This document shows positions 23,588-31,449 of a stretch of 39,587 bases of DNA, in pieces. How positions within the stretch are numbered: the first letter of the stretch is position 1; every line of letters begins with the position of its first letter. Source of the stretch: Lachnospiraceae bacterium (GTDB lineage Bacteria; Bacillota; Clostridia; Lachnospirales; Lachnospiraceae); NCBI GenBank assembly GCA_015056795.1, contig SVFO01000018.1, forward strand, positions 35,630 to 75,216. The letters are read 5' to 3'. The notes under the pieces were generated by a model, which worked only from the letters and a program-made list of their open reading frames with translations, did not search any database and was not told the DNA's origin. Position numbers and translations under genes: made by a program.

Positions 23588-24889
23588 CTATACTTTGCCT
23601 TTGATAAAAGCAGTTTTTGGAGGTTCTTGCGATGAGAAGGAATAAGCCTTGAGGAATCGTTCCATTGCAGCGTCTGCCTTTGCCTGATCATTGTAATACA
23701 TGGTTGCAAGGCTTTCTCCCGCCTTTACGCAATCACCAACTTTTTTATGAAGAATAATGCCAACAGAAAGATCAATGACGCTCTCCTTGGTCTCTCTTCC
23801 GCCTCCCAGCATGAGACAACAGCTTCCAATTTCATCACAGACGATTTTAGATACATATCCCTCTTGTGGTGCAGGAATTTCTTCACTTTCCTTTGCCTTC
23901 GGAAGAAGGGATGTATCATATACCGCATTCCTATCGCCTCCCTGCGCAGCGACAAACTCAGCGAGCTTCTCTAGGGCATTGCCGTTCCCAATAACCTCCT
24001 CCAGCATGCCCTTTGCCTCTGCCAAGGTATTTGCCTTCTTTCCGGCAACTAGCATTTCGCTTCCAAGAGCATAAACGAGCTCTGTAAAATCTGCGGGCCC
24101 CTTTCCCTGTAAGGTATTGATCGCTTCCAGTACTTCCAAGGAATTTCCAACGGCATTTCCCAGCGGCTGATCCATGTCCGTCACAAGGGCACTCATTGTC
24201 CTTCCTGCACTTCGACCGATCTTTACCATCTCCTCCGCCAAGGCAAAGGCATCCTCTTCCTTTTTCATGAAGGCACCGCTACCCGTTTTCACGTCCAGAA
24301 CAATGGCATCTGCTCCAGAGGCGAGCTTCTTACTCATGATTGAACTGGCTATCAAGGACAGATTATCGACCGTTGCAGTCACATCGCGAAGAGCATAAAG
24401 CTTCTTGTCTGCAGGAGCCAAATCCGCTGTCTGCCCCATAATGGCAATGCCAATGCGATTGACGTTTTCCATAAACTGTTCCGTCGTCAAAGAGGTGGAA
24501 AATCTAGGAAAGCTCTCCAGCTTGTCAATGGTTCCACCTGTATGGCCCAAGCCTCTTCCACTCATCTTTGCAACAGGCAATCCGCAGGCAGCGACCATAG
24601 GAGTCAATGCCAAGGAGGTCTTATCGCCCACGCCACCCGTGGAATGCTTATCAACCTTAATCCCCTGAATACCAGATAAGTCAAGCATCTCACCACTTTC
24701 TGCCATTGCCATGGTCAGCTCAAAGGTTTCTGCTTCCGACATCTTTTGAAAATAAATTGCCATCATCAAAGCCGAAACCTGATAATCAGGTATTTCGCCC
24801 TTCGTATAATTTTCAATAAAAAAGCGGAGTTCTTCCTTGGAAAGCTCTCCGCCATTTCTTTTCTTCATAATAATGTCATACATTCTCAT
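23588..24889 (-). CDS. pdp: Pyrimidine-nucleoside phosphorylase
   Basis: A 433-residue glycosyltransferase-family III enzyme that splits thymidine, uridine or deoxyuridine with phosphate to the base and (deoxy)ribose-1-phosphate in nucleoside salvage. The signature KMSGRGLGHTGGTIDKLES is intact, with KVDKHSTGGVGDKTSLAL, the Ser/Lys-rich SSIMSKKLASG and KTGSGAF phosphate-binding segments, and the C-terminal lipoyl-like barrel domain (PQEGYVSKIVCDEIGSCCLMLGGGRETKESVIDLSVGIILHKKVGDCVKAGESLATMY). AAGGAGG lies seven bases before the ATG. No other nucleoside gene (cdd, deoC) is adjacent. It is probably the first gene of a unit, because an extended -10 TGA-TATAAT lies just upstream. Confidence 0.93.
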   Translation of the reverse strand: MRMYDIIMKKRNGGELSKEELRFFIENYTKGEIPDYQVSALMMAIYFQKMSEAETFELTMAMAESGEMLDLSGIQGIKVDKHSTGGVGDKTSLALTPMVAACGLPVAKMSGRGLGHTGGTIDKLESFPRFSTSLTTEQFMENVNRIGIAIMGQTADLAPADKKLYALRDVTATVDNLSLIASSIMSKKLASGADAIVLDVKTGSGAFMKKEEDAFALAEEMVKIGRSAGRTMSALVTDMDQPLGNAVGNSLEVLEAINTLQGKGPADFTELVYALGSEMLVAGKKANTLAEAKGMLEEVIGNGNALEKLAEFVAAQGGDRNAVYDTSLLPKAKESEEIPAPQEGYVSKIVCDEIGSCCLMLGGGRETKESVIDLSVGIILHKKVGDCVKAGESLATMYYNDQAKADAAMERFLKAYSFSSQEPPKTAFIKGKV

Positions 24890-24909
24890 AACAGGCCCTC
24901 CTTGATCAT

Positions 24910-24915
24910 TATATC
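24910..24915 (-). promoter_or_regulatory. Extended -10 candidate upstream of pdp
   Basis: A perfect TATAAT preceded by TGA on the minus strand, close to the pdp ribosome site and after the nth stop. No good -35 is visible at 17 bases, so this would be an extended -10 promoter with a short leader. Confidence 0.4.
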
Positions 24916-24991
24916 AACACCCATGTTTTCCCAAAAGATCTACCTGATTGTTTCCCCTATCTGTTCTTTGTTTCTTTTTTTGCAATCTTTT

Positions 24992-25657
24992 TTATATTCC
25001 CGCCTTCTTACATATGTCATTTAAGCAACACTTCTCACAATAGGGTTTGGTTCTGGCCGTACAAACAGCTCTGCCATGATCCACCAGACGATGACAAAGT
25101 TCATTTCCCTCCTCAGGAGGAATGATTTTCCAAAGCTCCTTTTCCACCTTTCCAGGTTCTTTGATTCCATCCACAAAGCCGATAAGATTGGAAAGCCGAA
25201 TACAATGTGTATCCGTGACAATCGCAGGCTTCCCATACACGTCTCCCAAAACGAGATTTGCACTCTTTCTGCCAACACCAGGCAGGGCCAATAGCTCCTC
25301 CATGGTCTCAGGAACCTTTCCCTGATACTTGTCTCGAAGCATCTTCATACAAGCGCTAATATCCCTCGCCTTACTGTTTCCTAATCCACAAGGATGTACC
25401 AGCTTTTCAATCTCCTCTACGGGCGCTTCTGCCAATGCGTTCACGTCAGGAAAATGTCGATACAGCTCCTCTACGACAACATTAACTCTTGCATCCGTGC
25501 ATTGCGCAGCCAGTCTCACGCTTACCAGGAGCTTCCATGCTTGCTCTCTCTCATAGGTCAGCGTACAGTCAGAATCAGGATACTCCTTTTTTAAACGCTC
25601 AATTACCTGCAACGCTAGCTCTTTTTTCTTCTTAAGGCTTAAACTTTTCCCGCCCAT
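24992..25657 (-). CDS. nth: Endonuclease III
   Basis: A 221-residue DNA glycosylase/AP lyase of base-excision repair. The helix-hairpin-helix reads LLALPGVGRKSANLVLGD with catalytic Lys131, the catalytic Asp is D149 in VTDTHC, and the C-terminal [4Fe-4S] cysteines are C199, C207, C210 and C216. The length is normal for the family. A 170-base gap with two hairpins lies upstream, after rlmH. Confidence 0.96.
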   Translation of the reverse strand: MGGKSLSLKKKKELALQVIERLKKEYPDSDCTLTYEREQAWKLLVSVRLAAQCTDARVNVVVEELYRHFPDVNALAEAPVEEIEKLVHPCGLGNSKARDISACMKMLRDKYQGKVPETMEELLALPGVGRKSANLVLGDVYGKPAIVTDTHCIRLSNLIGFVDGIKEPGKVEKELWKIIPPEEGNELCHRLVDHGRAVCTARTKPYCEKCCLNDICKKAGI

Positions 25658-25707
25658 AATGCCCTTCTTTCGTTTCCATAACCCTATTTACAGTTCTTAT
25701 TATTGCT

Positions 25708-25730
25708 CTTTATATGGCAAAGCCATAAAG
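25708..25730. other. Hairpin upstream of nth
   Basis: CTTTATATGGC and GCCATAAAG pair around an AAA loop with small bulges. It lies between the 21-bp inverted repeat and the nth start, so the whole gap could fold into two hairpins. Confidence 0.45.
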
Positions 25731-25756
25731 TTATGCTTTCCATATGTTCGAGGGGA

Positions 25757-25810
25757 AGGTTTGGATAGTCTTTCTGGGTCTAAAGTCTACCAGAAAGACT
25801 ATCCAAACCT
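25757..25810. repeat. Perfect 21-bp inverted repeat between rlmH and nth
   Basis: Bases 25757-25777 are the exact reverse complement of 25790-25810, with a 12-base loop (25778-25789) containing GTCTA twice. After a small internal loop a GGGG/CCCC pairing can lengthen the helix. Neither strand has a T-run next to it, so a standard terminator is unlikely. Confidence 0.9.
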
Positions 25811-25828
25811 AGCCCCGAGTTATTTAAA

Positions 25829-26308
25829 TTACTTATGGTAAGGTTCTTTGTGGGAGATGCGAAATCCCCGATAAATCTGTTCCAAAAGAATGACCCTCAT
25901 GAGCTGGTGCGGAAAGGTCATGTTGGAAAAGCTAATTGCCTGATCAGATCTTTTCATAACCTCCTTTGACAAACCAAGGGAGCCGCCGATCACAAACGTC
26001 ATCTGACTTCTCCCTTGTACCATTGCCTGTTCCATGAAGGCAGAAAATTCCTCCGAATTCATCTTCTTTCCCAGAATTTCCAGCGTGCATACAAAGCTGT
26101 CCTCCTTCATTTTTGCAAGCAGCTTCTCGCCCTCACGATCCTTGATCTGGATCATTTGAGCTTCGGAAGCACCCTCTGGCGTCTGCTCATCGGGCACCTC
26201 CACAATTTCTAGCTTACAATAGCGGCTCAGTCTTTTTTCAAATTCTGCAATCGCTTCTCGGTAAAATTTCTCCTTGATTTTTCCCACGCACAATATTGTA
26301 ATTTTCAT
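25829..26308 (-). CDS. rlmH: 23S rRNA (pseudouridine1915-N3)-methyltransferase
   Basis: A 159-residue SPOUT methyltransferase that methylates pseudouridine 1915 in helix 69 of 23S rRNA. Diagnostic segments: MKITILCVGKIKEKFY at the start, FVIGGSLGLSKEVMKRSD (SAM-binding knot) and SNMTFPHQLMRVILLEQIYRGFRISHKEPYHK at the extreme C-terminus. Two ATGs occur in tandem (26311 and 26308), three and six bases after the previous stop; the second matches the family N-terminus. Confidence 0.96.
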   Translation of the reverse strand: MKITILCVGKIKEKFYREAIAEFEKRLSRYCKLEIVEVPDEQTPEGASEAQMIQIKDREGEKLLAKMKEDSFVCTLEILGKKMNSEEFSAFMEQAMVQGRSQMTFVIGGSLGLSKEVMKRSDQAISFSNMTFPHQLMRVILLEQIYRGFRISHKEPYHK

Positions 26309-26314
26309 CATGTT

Positions 26315-27193
26315 TTACTTATCATCTGGAAAAACCATCTCATAAACAACGTCATCAACGAAACGCTCCAAGAACTCTTGATCCAAATTCATGAACTGAT
26401 GATTAATTCTTGCTTTAATCAGTTCATTTCTTGGGAAAAACAGGGATTCTCCTTCAAGGCTAGGATCCCTCATCCTAATATAGCGGTCGATGTCCTCGCC
26501 CCTCAGGTTTTCCTTACACCACTCCTCCAAGGAAGCCTTCAGGCTGTTTTCAGACTCTACGTCCTTCTCGAAGCCCTTTGCATTTCGGAAGGATACAAAG
26601 CCCATTATGACAAACAGCACACAGAGGGCACCCATAACTCCAAAGAACAAATACGCTCCTTTAAAGATATTGGGAAGGGGAATCACCCCTGTAAGGCAAA
26701 GAACTATGAGAACAATTCCTACACCGCCGATCAGAAGGAGGCTCCAAGCAGATGCTTTATTCTCCTCCATCTTCTTCTGACTGCTCTCATATACGGTGGA
26801 TGCATGTCCTCTTGCTGCCTGAGCAGCTGCCATTTTTTTCATGGCCTCCAGCTGTTCAGGCGTAGCATTTGAGACAAATTCTTCCGCTGCCTTTTTCTGC
26901 ATCCGACTGGTGCGCTCATTGTGAAATACCTGTGCAAGCTCACCAGCCCTTTTCACTTCTGATTCTAATACTTGTAGACTGAAGGCATCCTTTTCAGGCG
27001 CATATAACACATCACCACTACGAATGCCATTTGCCTTTAGGAATTCATTTAGCTCCCCCAATAGCTCCTCATCCCCAAACAGCAAAACTGTCTTCGGATT
27101 CTCATCCAGTCTTTCTACCAGCTCTGCGCCGCAATCAGCACAGATCTTAATACCAGGACGATACTCATTCTTACAAACCGGACACCAAGCCAT
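26315..27193 (-). CDS. Zinc-ribbon membrane protein of unknown function
   Basis: A 292-residue protein. The N-terminal zinc ribbon WCPVCKNEYRPGIKICADCGAEL has two CxxC pairs (C4/C7 and C18/C21). A charged helical region with coiled-coil character (ERTSRMQKKAAEEFVSNATPEQLEAMKKMAAAQAARG) follows, then two membrane segments (SLLLIGGVGIVLIVLCLTGVI and AYLFFGVMGALCVLFVIMGFV) and a C-terminal soluble part of about 85 residues. I do not recognise a family with a known job. It sits between nfnB and rlmH in a compact unit, with AGGGG before the ATG. A second zinc-ribbon membrane protein lies on the other side of nfnAB. Confidence 0.75.
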   Translation of the reverse strand: MAWCPVCKNEYRPGIKICADCGAELVERLDENPKTVLLFGDEELLGELNEFLKANGIRSGDVLYAPEKDAFSLQVLESEVKRAGELAQVFHNERTSRMQKKAAEEFVSNATPEQLEAMKKMAAAQAARGHASTVYESSQKKMEENKASAWSLLLIGGVGIVLIVLCLTGVIPLPNIFKGAYLFFGVMGALCVLFVIMGFVSFRNAKGFEKDVESENSLKASLEEWCKENLRGEDIDRYIRMRDPSLEGESLFFPRNELIKARINHQFMNLDQEFLERFVDDVVYEMVFPDDK

Positions 27194-27242
27194 ACCCCTA
27201 ATCCGCCTTTCTTCCGTAAGTAAAACAGTCTATGTCGATCGA

Positions 27243-28625
27243 TTATTTGCTCAAGAACTCGTCAATACCCTTTGCAGCGGCCTTTCCTGCGCCCATGGCA
27301 AGAATTACGGTTGCAGCACCAGTTACGGCATCTCCGCCTGCATATACGCCTTCCTTCGTGGTCTTTCCATTTACCTCATCAGCAACAATGCACTTCCATC
27401 TGTTGGTCTCAAGACCTTCCGTCGTGGAAGAAATCAAAGGATTGGGAGACGTACCAAGGGACATGATCACGGTATCCAGCTCCATAACGAACTCAGAACC
27501 GGGAACCTCAACAGGACGACGTCTGCCAGACTCATCAGGCTCGCCAAGCTCCATCTTGATGCACTTCATTCCAGTTACCCAGCCCTTCTCATCAGCGACA
27601 ATCTCGGTGGGATTGGTCAGAAGATCAAAGATGATGCCCTCTTCCTTAGCGTGATGCACCTCTTCCACTCTCGCAGGAAGCTCTTCCTCACTTCTTCTGT
27701 AAACGATATGTACCTCTGCGCCAAGTCTCAGTGCAGTTCTTGCAGCATCCATTGCGACGTTACCACCGCCAACGACAGCAACCTTCTTACCTCTCATGAT
27801 GGGAGTCGGAGATGCAGGGTTAAATGCCTTCATCAGGTTGCTTCTGGTCAGATACTCATTTGCAGAGAATACGCCGTTGGAGTTCTCTCCAGGAATTCCC
27901 ATGAACTTCGGAAGTCCAGCGCCAGATCCAATAAATACGGCCGAGAAGCCTTCCTTTTCCATCAGCTCATCAATCGTAACGGACTTACCGATAACAACGT
28001 TCGTCTCAATCTTTACGCCAAGAGACTTTACGTTCTCGATTTCCTTTGCAACAACGGCTTCCTTGGGAAGACGGAACTCAGGAATACCATAGACTAGAAC
28101 GCCGCCTGCCTCATGCAGTGCCTCAAAAATCGTTACGTCATAGCCCATCTTTGCAAGATCTCCTGCGCAGGTAAGGCCAGCAGGACCAGAACCAATGACT
28201 GCTACGCTCTTCCCCTTCTTCTCGGTTGCTCCCTGAGGCTTAATGCCATTCTCTCTCGCCCAGTCAGCTACAAAACGCTCCAGCTTACCAATGGAGATAG
28301 GATCTCCCTTGATGCCACGGATACACTTTCCTTCACACTGGCTCTCCTGAGGGCAAACACGACCACAAACTGCGGGAAGCGCGCTGGACTCGCTGATGAT
28401 CTGATAAGCCTTCTCGATATTTCCTTCTTTTACTTCATGAATAAATGCAGGAATGTCAATTGCTACGGGACATCCCTTTACGCACTGTGCATTCTTACAA
28501 TTGATACATCTGGAAGCCTCACACTGTGCCTCCTCCATGTTATAGCCAAGACAAACCTCAGCAAAGTTGGTTGCTCTTTCCTTGGCATCCTGCTCCCTTA
28601 CCGGAACCTTTGTCATAACGTCCAT
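27243..28625 (-). CDS. nfnB: NADPH-dependent glutamate synthase-like / NfnB subunit
   Basis: A 460-residue flavoprotein of the GltD family. Two [4Fe-4S] sites lie at the N-terminus (C40, C43, C48, C52 and C87, C91, C97, C101), then an FAD Rossmann fold (VAVIGSGPAGLTCAGDLAKMG), an NADP(H) fold (VAVVGGGNVAMDAARTALRLG) and the C-terminal GGDAVTGAATVILAMGAGKAAAKGIDEFL. Immediately upstream is a ferredoxin-NADP reductase-like subunit with a [2Fe-2S] site, which is the NfnAB (NADH-dependent reduced ferredoxin:NADP+ oxidoreductase) arrangement. NfnAB bifurcates electrons from NADPH to ferredoxin and NAD+, reversibly. Annotation pipelines often call it a glutamate synthase small subunit; no large subunit (GltB) is present here. 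Electron bifurcation is inferred from the pair. Confidence 0.88.
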   Translation of the reverse strand: MDVMTKVPVREQDAKERATNFAEVCLGYNMEEAQCEASRCINCKNAQCVKGCPVAIDIPAFIHEVKEGNIEKAYQIISESSALPAVCGRVCPQESQCEGKCIRGIKGDPISIGKLERFVADWARENGIKPQGATEKKGKSVAVIGSGPAGLTCAGDLAKMGYDVTIFEALHEAGGVLVYGIPEFRLPKEAVVAKEIENVKSLGVKIETNVVIGKSVTIDELMEKEGFSAVFIGSGAGLPKFMGIPGENSNGVFSANEYLTRSNLMKAFNPASPTPIMRGKKVAVVGGGNVAMDAARTALRLGAEVHIVYRRSEEELPARVEEVHHAKEEGIIFDLLTNPTEIVADEKGWVTGMKCIKMELGEPDESGRRRPVEVPGSEFVMELDTVIMSLGTSPNPLISSTTEGLETNRWKCIVADEVNGKTTKEGVYAGGDAVTGAATVILAMGAGKAAAKGIDEFLSK

Positions 28626-28660
28626 TTTCTATTCACCATTATCCTTTCCAGAGTTTTCGA

Positions 28661-29539
28661 TTAATTGCAGTTACCACATCCGCCGTGATGAGTGTCGCCC
28701 TCCTGCAATGCAAGCATGGCACGACCTTCCTCGGTTCTGTAGATGGTCTGTCTTCTCATGGCTTCGTCAAAGTTTACCTGATGTCCGTCAAATTCAGGTC
28801 CATCAACACATGCAAACTTTACCTTGCCGCCAACCGTTACTCTGCAGGCACCGCACATGCCCGTGCCGTCTACCATGATGGGATTCAGGCTGACAACGGT
28901 GGGAATTTCAAGCTCCTTGGTAAGGAGACATACAAACTTCATCATGATCATGGGACCAATGGCAATACATACGTCGTAATGCTTTCCCTCTGCAACCAAA
29001 TCCTTGATCGTCTGGGTTACCATACCGCTTCTGCCATAGGAACCGTCATCCGTTGTAACATAGAGATTTCCAGCGACTGCCTCCATCTCCTTCTCCAGAA
29101 TTAAGAGGTCCTTCGTCTTGCTGCCCATGATAACGTCAGCATTAACGCCATTTTCCTTTAACCATTTTACCTGAGGATATACGGGAGCGGTACCAACACC
29201 ACCTGCCACGAATAAAATCTTCTTCTGCTTCAAACTATCCAGATCTTCCTTTACGAGCTCAGAAGGACATCCAAGAGGTCCTACGAAATCGTGGAAGCTA
29301 TCGCCCTCGTTCAGCTCTGCCATCATCTTGGTTCCTGCGCCAACAGTCTGGAACACGATGGTAATGGTTCCCGCCTTGCGGTCATAGTCACAAATGGTCA
29401 GAGGGATTCTTTCAGCATCCTTATCCATGCGCACGATGACAAATTGGCCTGGAAGACATTTCTCGGCAACTCTGGGAGCCTCAACATCCATCAGATAAAT
29501 GTTTGTCGTCAATTCCTGTTTCTTTAAAATCTTGTACAT
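28661..29539 (-). CDS. nfnA: Ferredoxin-NADP+ reductase subunit alpha / NfnA (sulfide dehydrogenase-like)
   Basis: A 292-residue flavoprotein: an FAD-binding barrel (PGQFVIVRMDKDAERIPLTICDYD), an NAD-binding domain (KKILFVAGGVGTAPVYPQVKWLKENG) and a C-terminal [2Fe-2S] cysteine set in GTGMCGACRVTVGGKVKFACVDGPEFDGHQVNF. This is the small subunit of NfnAB, and nfnB follows 35 bases later. ATG 29539 is chosen over the in-frame ATG 29554 because the GAGAGGTGG ribosome site lies between them. The C-terminal GDTHHGGCGNCN is an extra Cys-containing tail of unknown use. It is preceded by the TPR/zinc-ribbon gene; a lone TATAAT in that gap could be an internal promoter but lacks a -35. Confidence 0.9.
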   Translation of the reverse strand: MYKILKKQELTTNIYLMDVEAPRVAEKCLPGQFVIVRMDKDAERIPLTICDYDRKAGTITIVFQTVGAGTKMMAELNEGDSFHDFVGPLGCPSELVKEDLDSLKQKKILFVAGGVGTAPVYPQVKWLKENGVNADVIMGSKTKDLLILEKEMEAVAGNLYVTTDDGSYGRSGMVTQTIKDLVAEGKHYDVCIAIGPMIMMKFVCLLTKELEIPTVVSLNPIMVDGTGMCGACRVTVGGKVKFACVDGPEFDGHQVNFDEAMRRQTIYRTEEGRAMLALQEGDTHHGGCGNCN

Positions 29540-29605
29540 ACTCCACCTCTCCATCCTTTTTTAGGATTATATTGTTACTTACATAATGCTCTTTCGTATG
29601 GATCC

Positions 29606-30490
29606 CTATTTATTACCATTTTCAGGTAAACGAATATCATAGGTTGCCTCAGTGATGTCACTCTTTACACCATAGGAATTAATCAGGCAAGCCTTTATCG
29701 TAACCGTTCCAAAATCAATGACAATCGGCATAGTATAGAGCTTGCTGGTCTCTCCAGGTACAGTTCCGTCCATGGAATAATAAATCTTACCTTCCGCATA
29801 GGAGGTGATTGTAAGGGACTGGATATCCTCATAGGTTCCTTCCATTAGGGAAAAGCTCGGTTTCGGTGCAACATACTCCTGATATGTAGCAATCAGGTTA
29901 TCATCACCACTGTCCTTAAGAAGCTTATAAACCGTCTCAAAATCGCCCTTCTTAATCATGAGGGGGATTAGCATTTCCCTTGCCCATTTTTTCTGTGTAT
30001 CCGTAGCCTCAGGATGATTTAATACCTGTTTTAGTGTGACCTCATACCATGCAGTATCATTTTTTAAGTAATAAACCTCTGCAATATCGGTCAACAGTCC
30101 AACATCGTCCTGCTCTAATTGAATGGCTTTCGAATAACAGGTGATGGCTTTATCATATTCTCCAATACTACGATACTTTACGGCCAAAGCAATTTGATAG
30201 GTTGCGGAATTCTCATGATTGACATTCACCCGAGTGATAATGATTAAAACTATCACCGCAAGTGTCAAGACGGCAATCAGCGCACGAAGTACATATTGAC
30301 GTGCTTTTTTCCGATCTACAAAGCTCCTTTTCCCAGGGATTTCTTGTTCTTCCGCCTCCGCTGTCCCTTCTACGCCAATGGCAATATCAAGGGCGGGATC
30401 GTAATCTGGAACAACATGAATTTCTTCCCCACATTTTTCACAGTACAGGAACCCTTCAGGAAGCTCCGCCCCACATTTTGGGCAACGCAT
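29606..30490 (-). CDS. Zinc-ribbon, single-pass membrane protein with TPR and chitobiase-like C-terminal domain
   Basis: A 294-residue protein. In order: zinc ribbon MRCPKCGAELPEGFLYCEKCGEE (C3, C6, C17, C20), an acidic linker, a membrane segment near residues 68-87 (VLRALIAVLTLAVIVLIIIT), tetratricopeptide-like helices (YQIALAVKYRSIGEYDKAITCYSKAIQLEQDD) and a C-terminal beta domain (LTITSYAEGKIYYSMDGTVPGETSKLYTMPIVIDFGTVTIKACLINSYGVKSDI) that resembles the chitobiase/beta-hexosaminidase C-terminal domain. The zinc ribbon should be cytoplasmic and the repeats outside. The function is unknown; it could bind cell-wall glycan or scaffold other proteins. GGAGG precedes the ATG; folD lies 18 bases upstream. 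Confidence 0.8.
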   Translation of the reverse strand: MRCPKCGAELPEGFLYCEKCGEEIHVVPDYDPALDIAIGVEGTAEAEEQEIPGKRSFVDRKKARQYVLRALIAVLTLAVIVLIIITRVNVNHENSATYQIALAVKYRSIGEYDKAITCYSKAIQLEQDDVGLLTDIAEVYYLKNDTAWYEVTLKQVLNHPEATDTQKKWAREMLIPLMIKKGDFETVYKLLKDSGDDNLIATYQEYVAPKPSFSLMEGTYEDIQSLTITSYAEGKIYYSMDGTVPGETSKLYTMPIVIDFGTVTIKACLINSYGVKSDITEATYDIRLPENGNK

Positions 30491-30508
30491 TTCCTTCTTC
30501 CTCCGATT

Positions 30509-31357
30509 TTACTGGTTTTGCAGGGAATAGGATTCCACGCAATTCTTCATCAACATGGCAATCGTCATGGGGCCAACTCCTCCAGGTACTGGCGTAATGG
30601 CACTACACTTCGGTGCTACGCTCTCGTAATCCACGTCGCCGCATAACTTATTATCTTCATTACGATGGATGCCAACGTCAATGACAACGGCTCCTTCCTT
30701 CACGTAATCTGCCGTAATCATGCGAGGCTTCCCTACGGCAGCGACAAGAATGTCCGCCCTCTTGGTTACCTCTTGAAGATTCTTTGTACGACTGTGAGCC
30801 GTTGTAACCGTTCCGTTCTCACGAAGCAGCAGCATGCTCATGGGCTTACCAACGATATTGCTTCGTCCAACGACAACACATTCCTTTCCTTCGATGGAAA
30901 TGCCTGAGCGCTTCAGCAGCTGAATGACGCCGGCAGGCGTACAGGAAACAAAGCCCTTTCTGCCAATGCTAAGATTCCCGACATTCATGGGATGAAAACC
31001 ATCCACGTCCTTTAAGGGGTCAATGGCATCCAAAATCTTCTCTTCATCTAATCCCTTCGGCAAGGGTAACTGAACTAAAATGCCATTCACGTCCTTTCTG
31101 GCATTCAGCTCCTTGATAATTCCCAACAGCTCTTCCTGCGTTGTCTCCTCAGGAAGCTCGTAGGAAAGGGATTCAATTCCGATGTATTCACAGGCCTTCT
31201 TTTTATTTCGAACATACACACAGGAGGCAGGATCCGCACCCACCTGAATCACGGCAAGACAAAGCGTAATTCCCTTTGCCTTCATCTGCGCAACTGCTTC
31301 CTTCAGTTCATCCTTAATCTGAGTAGAAATTGCTTTTCCATCAATAATTGTCGGCAT
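30509..31357 (-). CDS. folD: Bifunctional methylene-THF dehydrogenase / methenyl-THF cyclohydrolase
   Basis: A 282-residue enzyme linking 10-formyl-THF and 5,10-methylene-THF, the step after fhs. Motifs: YVRNKKKACEYIGI (catalytic Lys region), GILVQLPLP, the NAD(P)-binding VVVGRSNIVGKPMSMLLL and the C-terminal TPVPGGVGPMTIAMLM. ATG 31357 is chosen since GGAGGG lies seven bases upstream; GTG 31372 is also in frame. A promoter at 31415-31443 drives it and the following genes separately from ftsK-fhs. Confidence 0.97.
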   Translation of the reverse strand: MPTIIDGKAISTQIKDELKEAVAQMKAKGITLCLAVIQVGADPASCVYVRNKKKACEYIGIESLSYELPEETTQEELLGIIKELNARKDVNGILVQLPLPKGLDEEKILDAIDPLKDVDGFHPMNVGNLSIGRKGFVSCTPAGVIQLLKRSGISIEGKECVVVGRSNIVGKPMSMLLLRENGTVTTAHSRTKNLQEVTKRADILVAAVGKPRMITADYVKEGAVVIDVGIHRNEDNKLCGDVDYESVAPKCSAITPVPGGVGPMTIAMLMKNCVESYSLQNQ

Positions 31358-31414
31358 CCCGTTTCCCTCCACGTTGATTTGTACTATGTGCCTGTTAATT
31401 TTTTATCATTCAAT

Positions 31415-31443
31415 ATTGTAACGAGTATTGAGAATTTTTTCAA
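31415..31443 (-). promoter_or_regulatory. Sigma-A-like promoter for the folD unit
   Basis: On the minus strand TTGAAA (31438-31443), a 17-base spacer and TACAAT (31415-31420), just after the fhs stop and about 58 bases before ATG 31357. Confidence 0.65.
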
Positions 31444-31449
31444 GTAGAA

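Noticed and set aside
23518..23709. 63-residue frame between pdp and yqfC
   Set aside because: It overlaps the pdp 3' end out of frame, has no recognisable domain and no ribosome site.
25757..25810. Long inverted repeat read as a rho-independent terminator
   Set aside because: No T-run follows on either strand, so it is listed as an inverted repeat of unknown role.
27024..28097. 357-residue plus-strand frame opposite nfnB
   Set aside because: It is antisense to a well-supported gene, has no family signature and no promoter or ribosome site of note.
27243..28625. Glutamate synthase small subunit for ammonia assimilation
   Set aside because: No GltB is present and the partner upstream is the NfnA-type reductase, so NfnB is the better reading.
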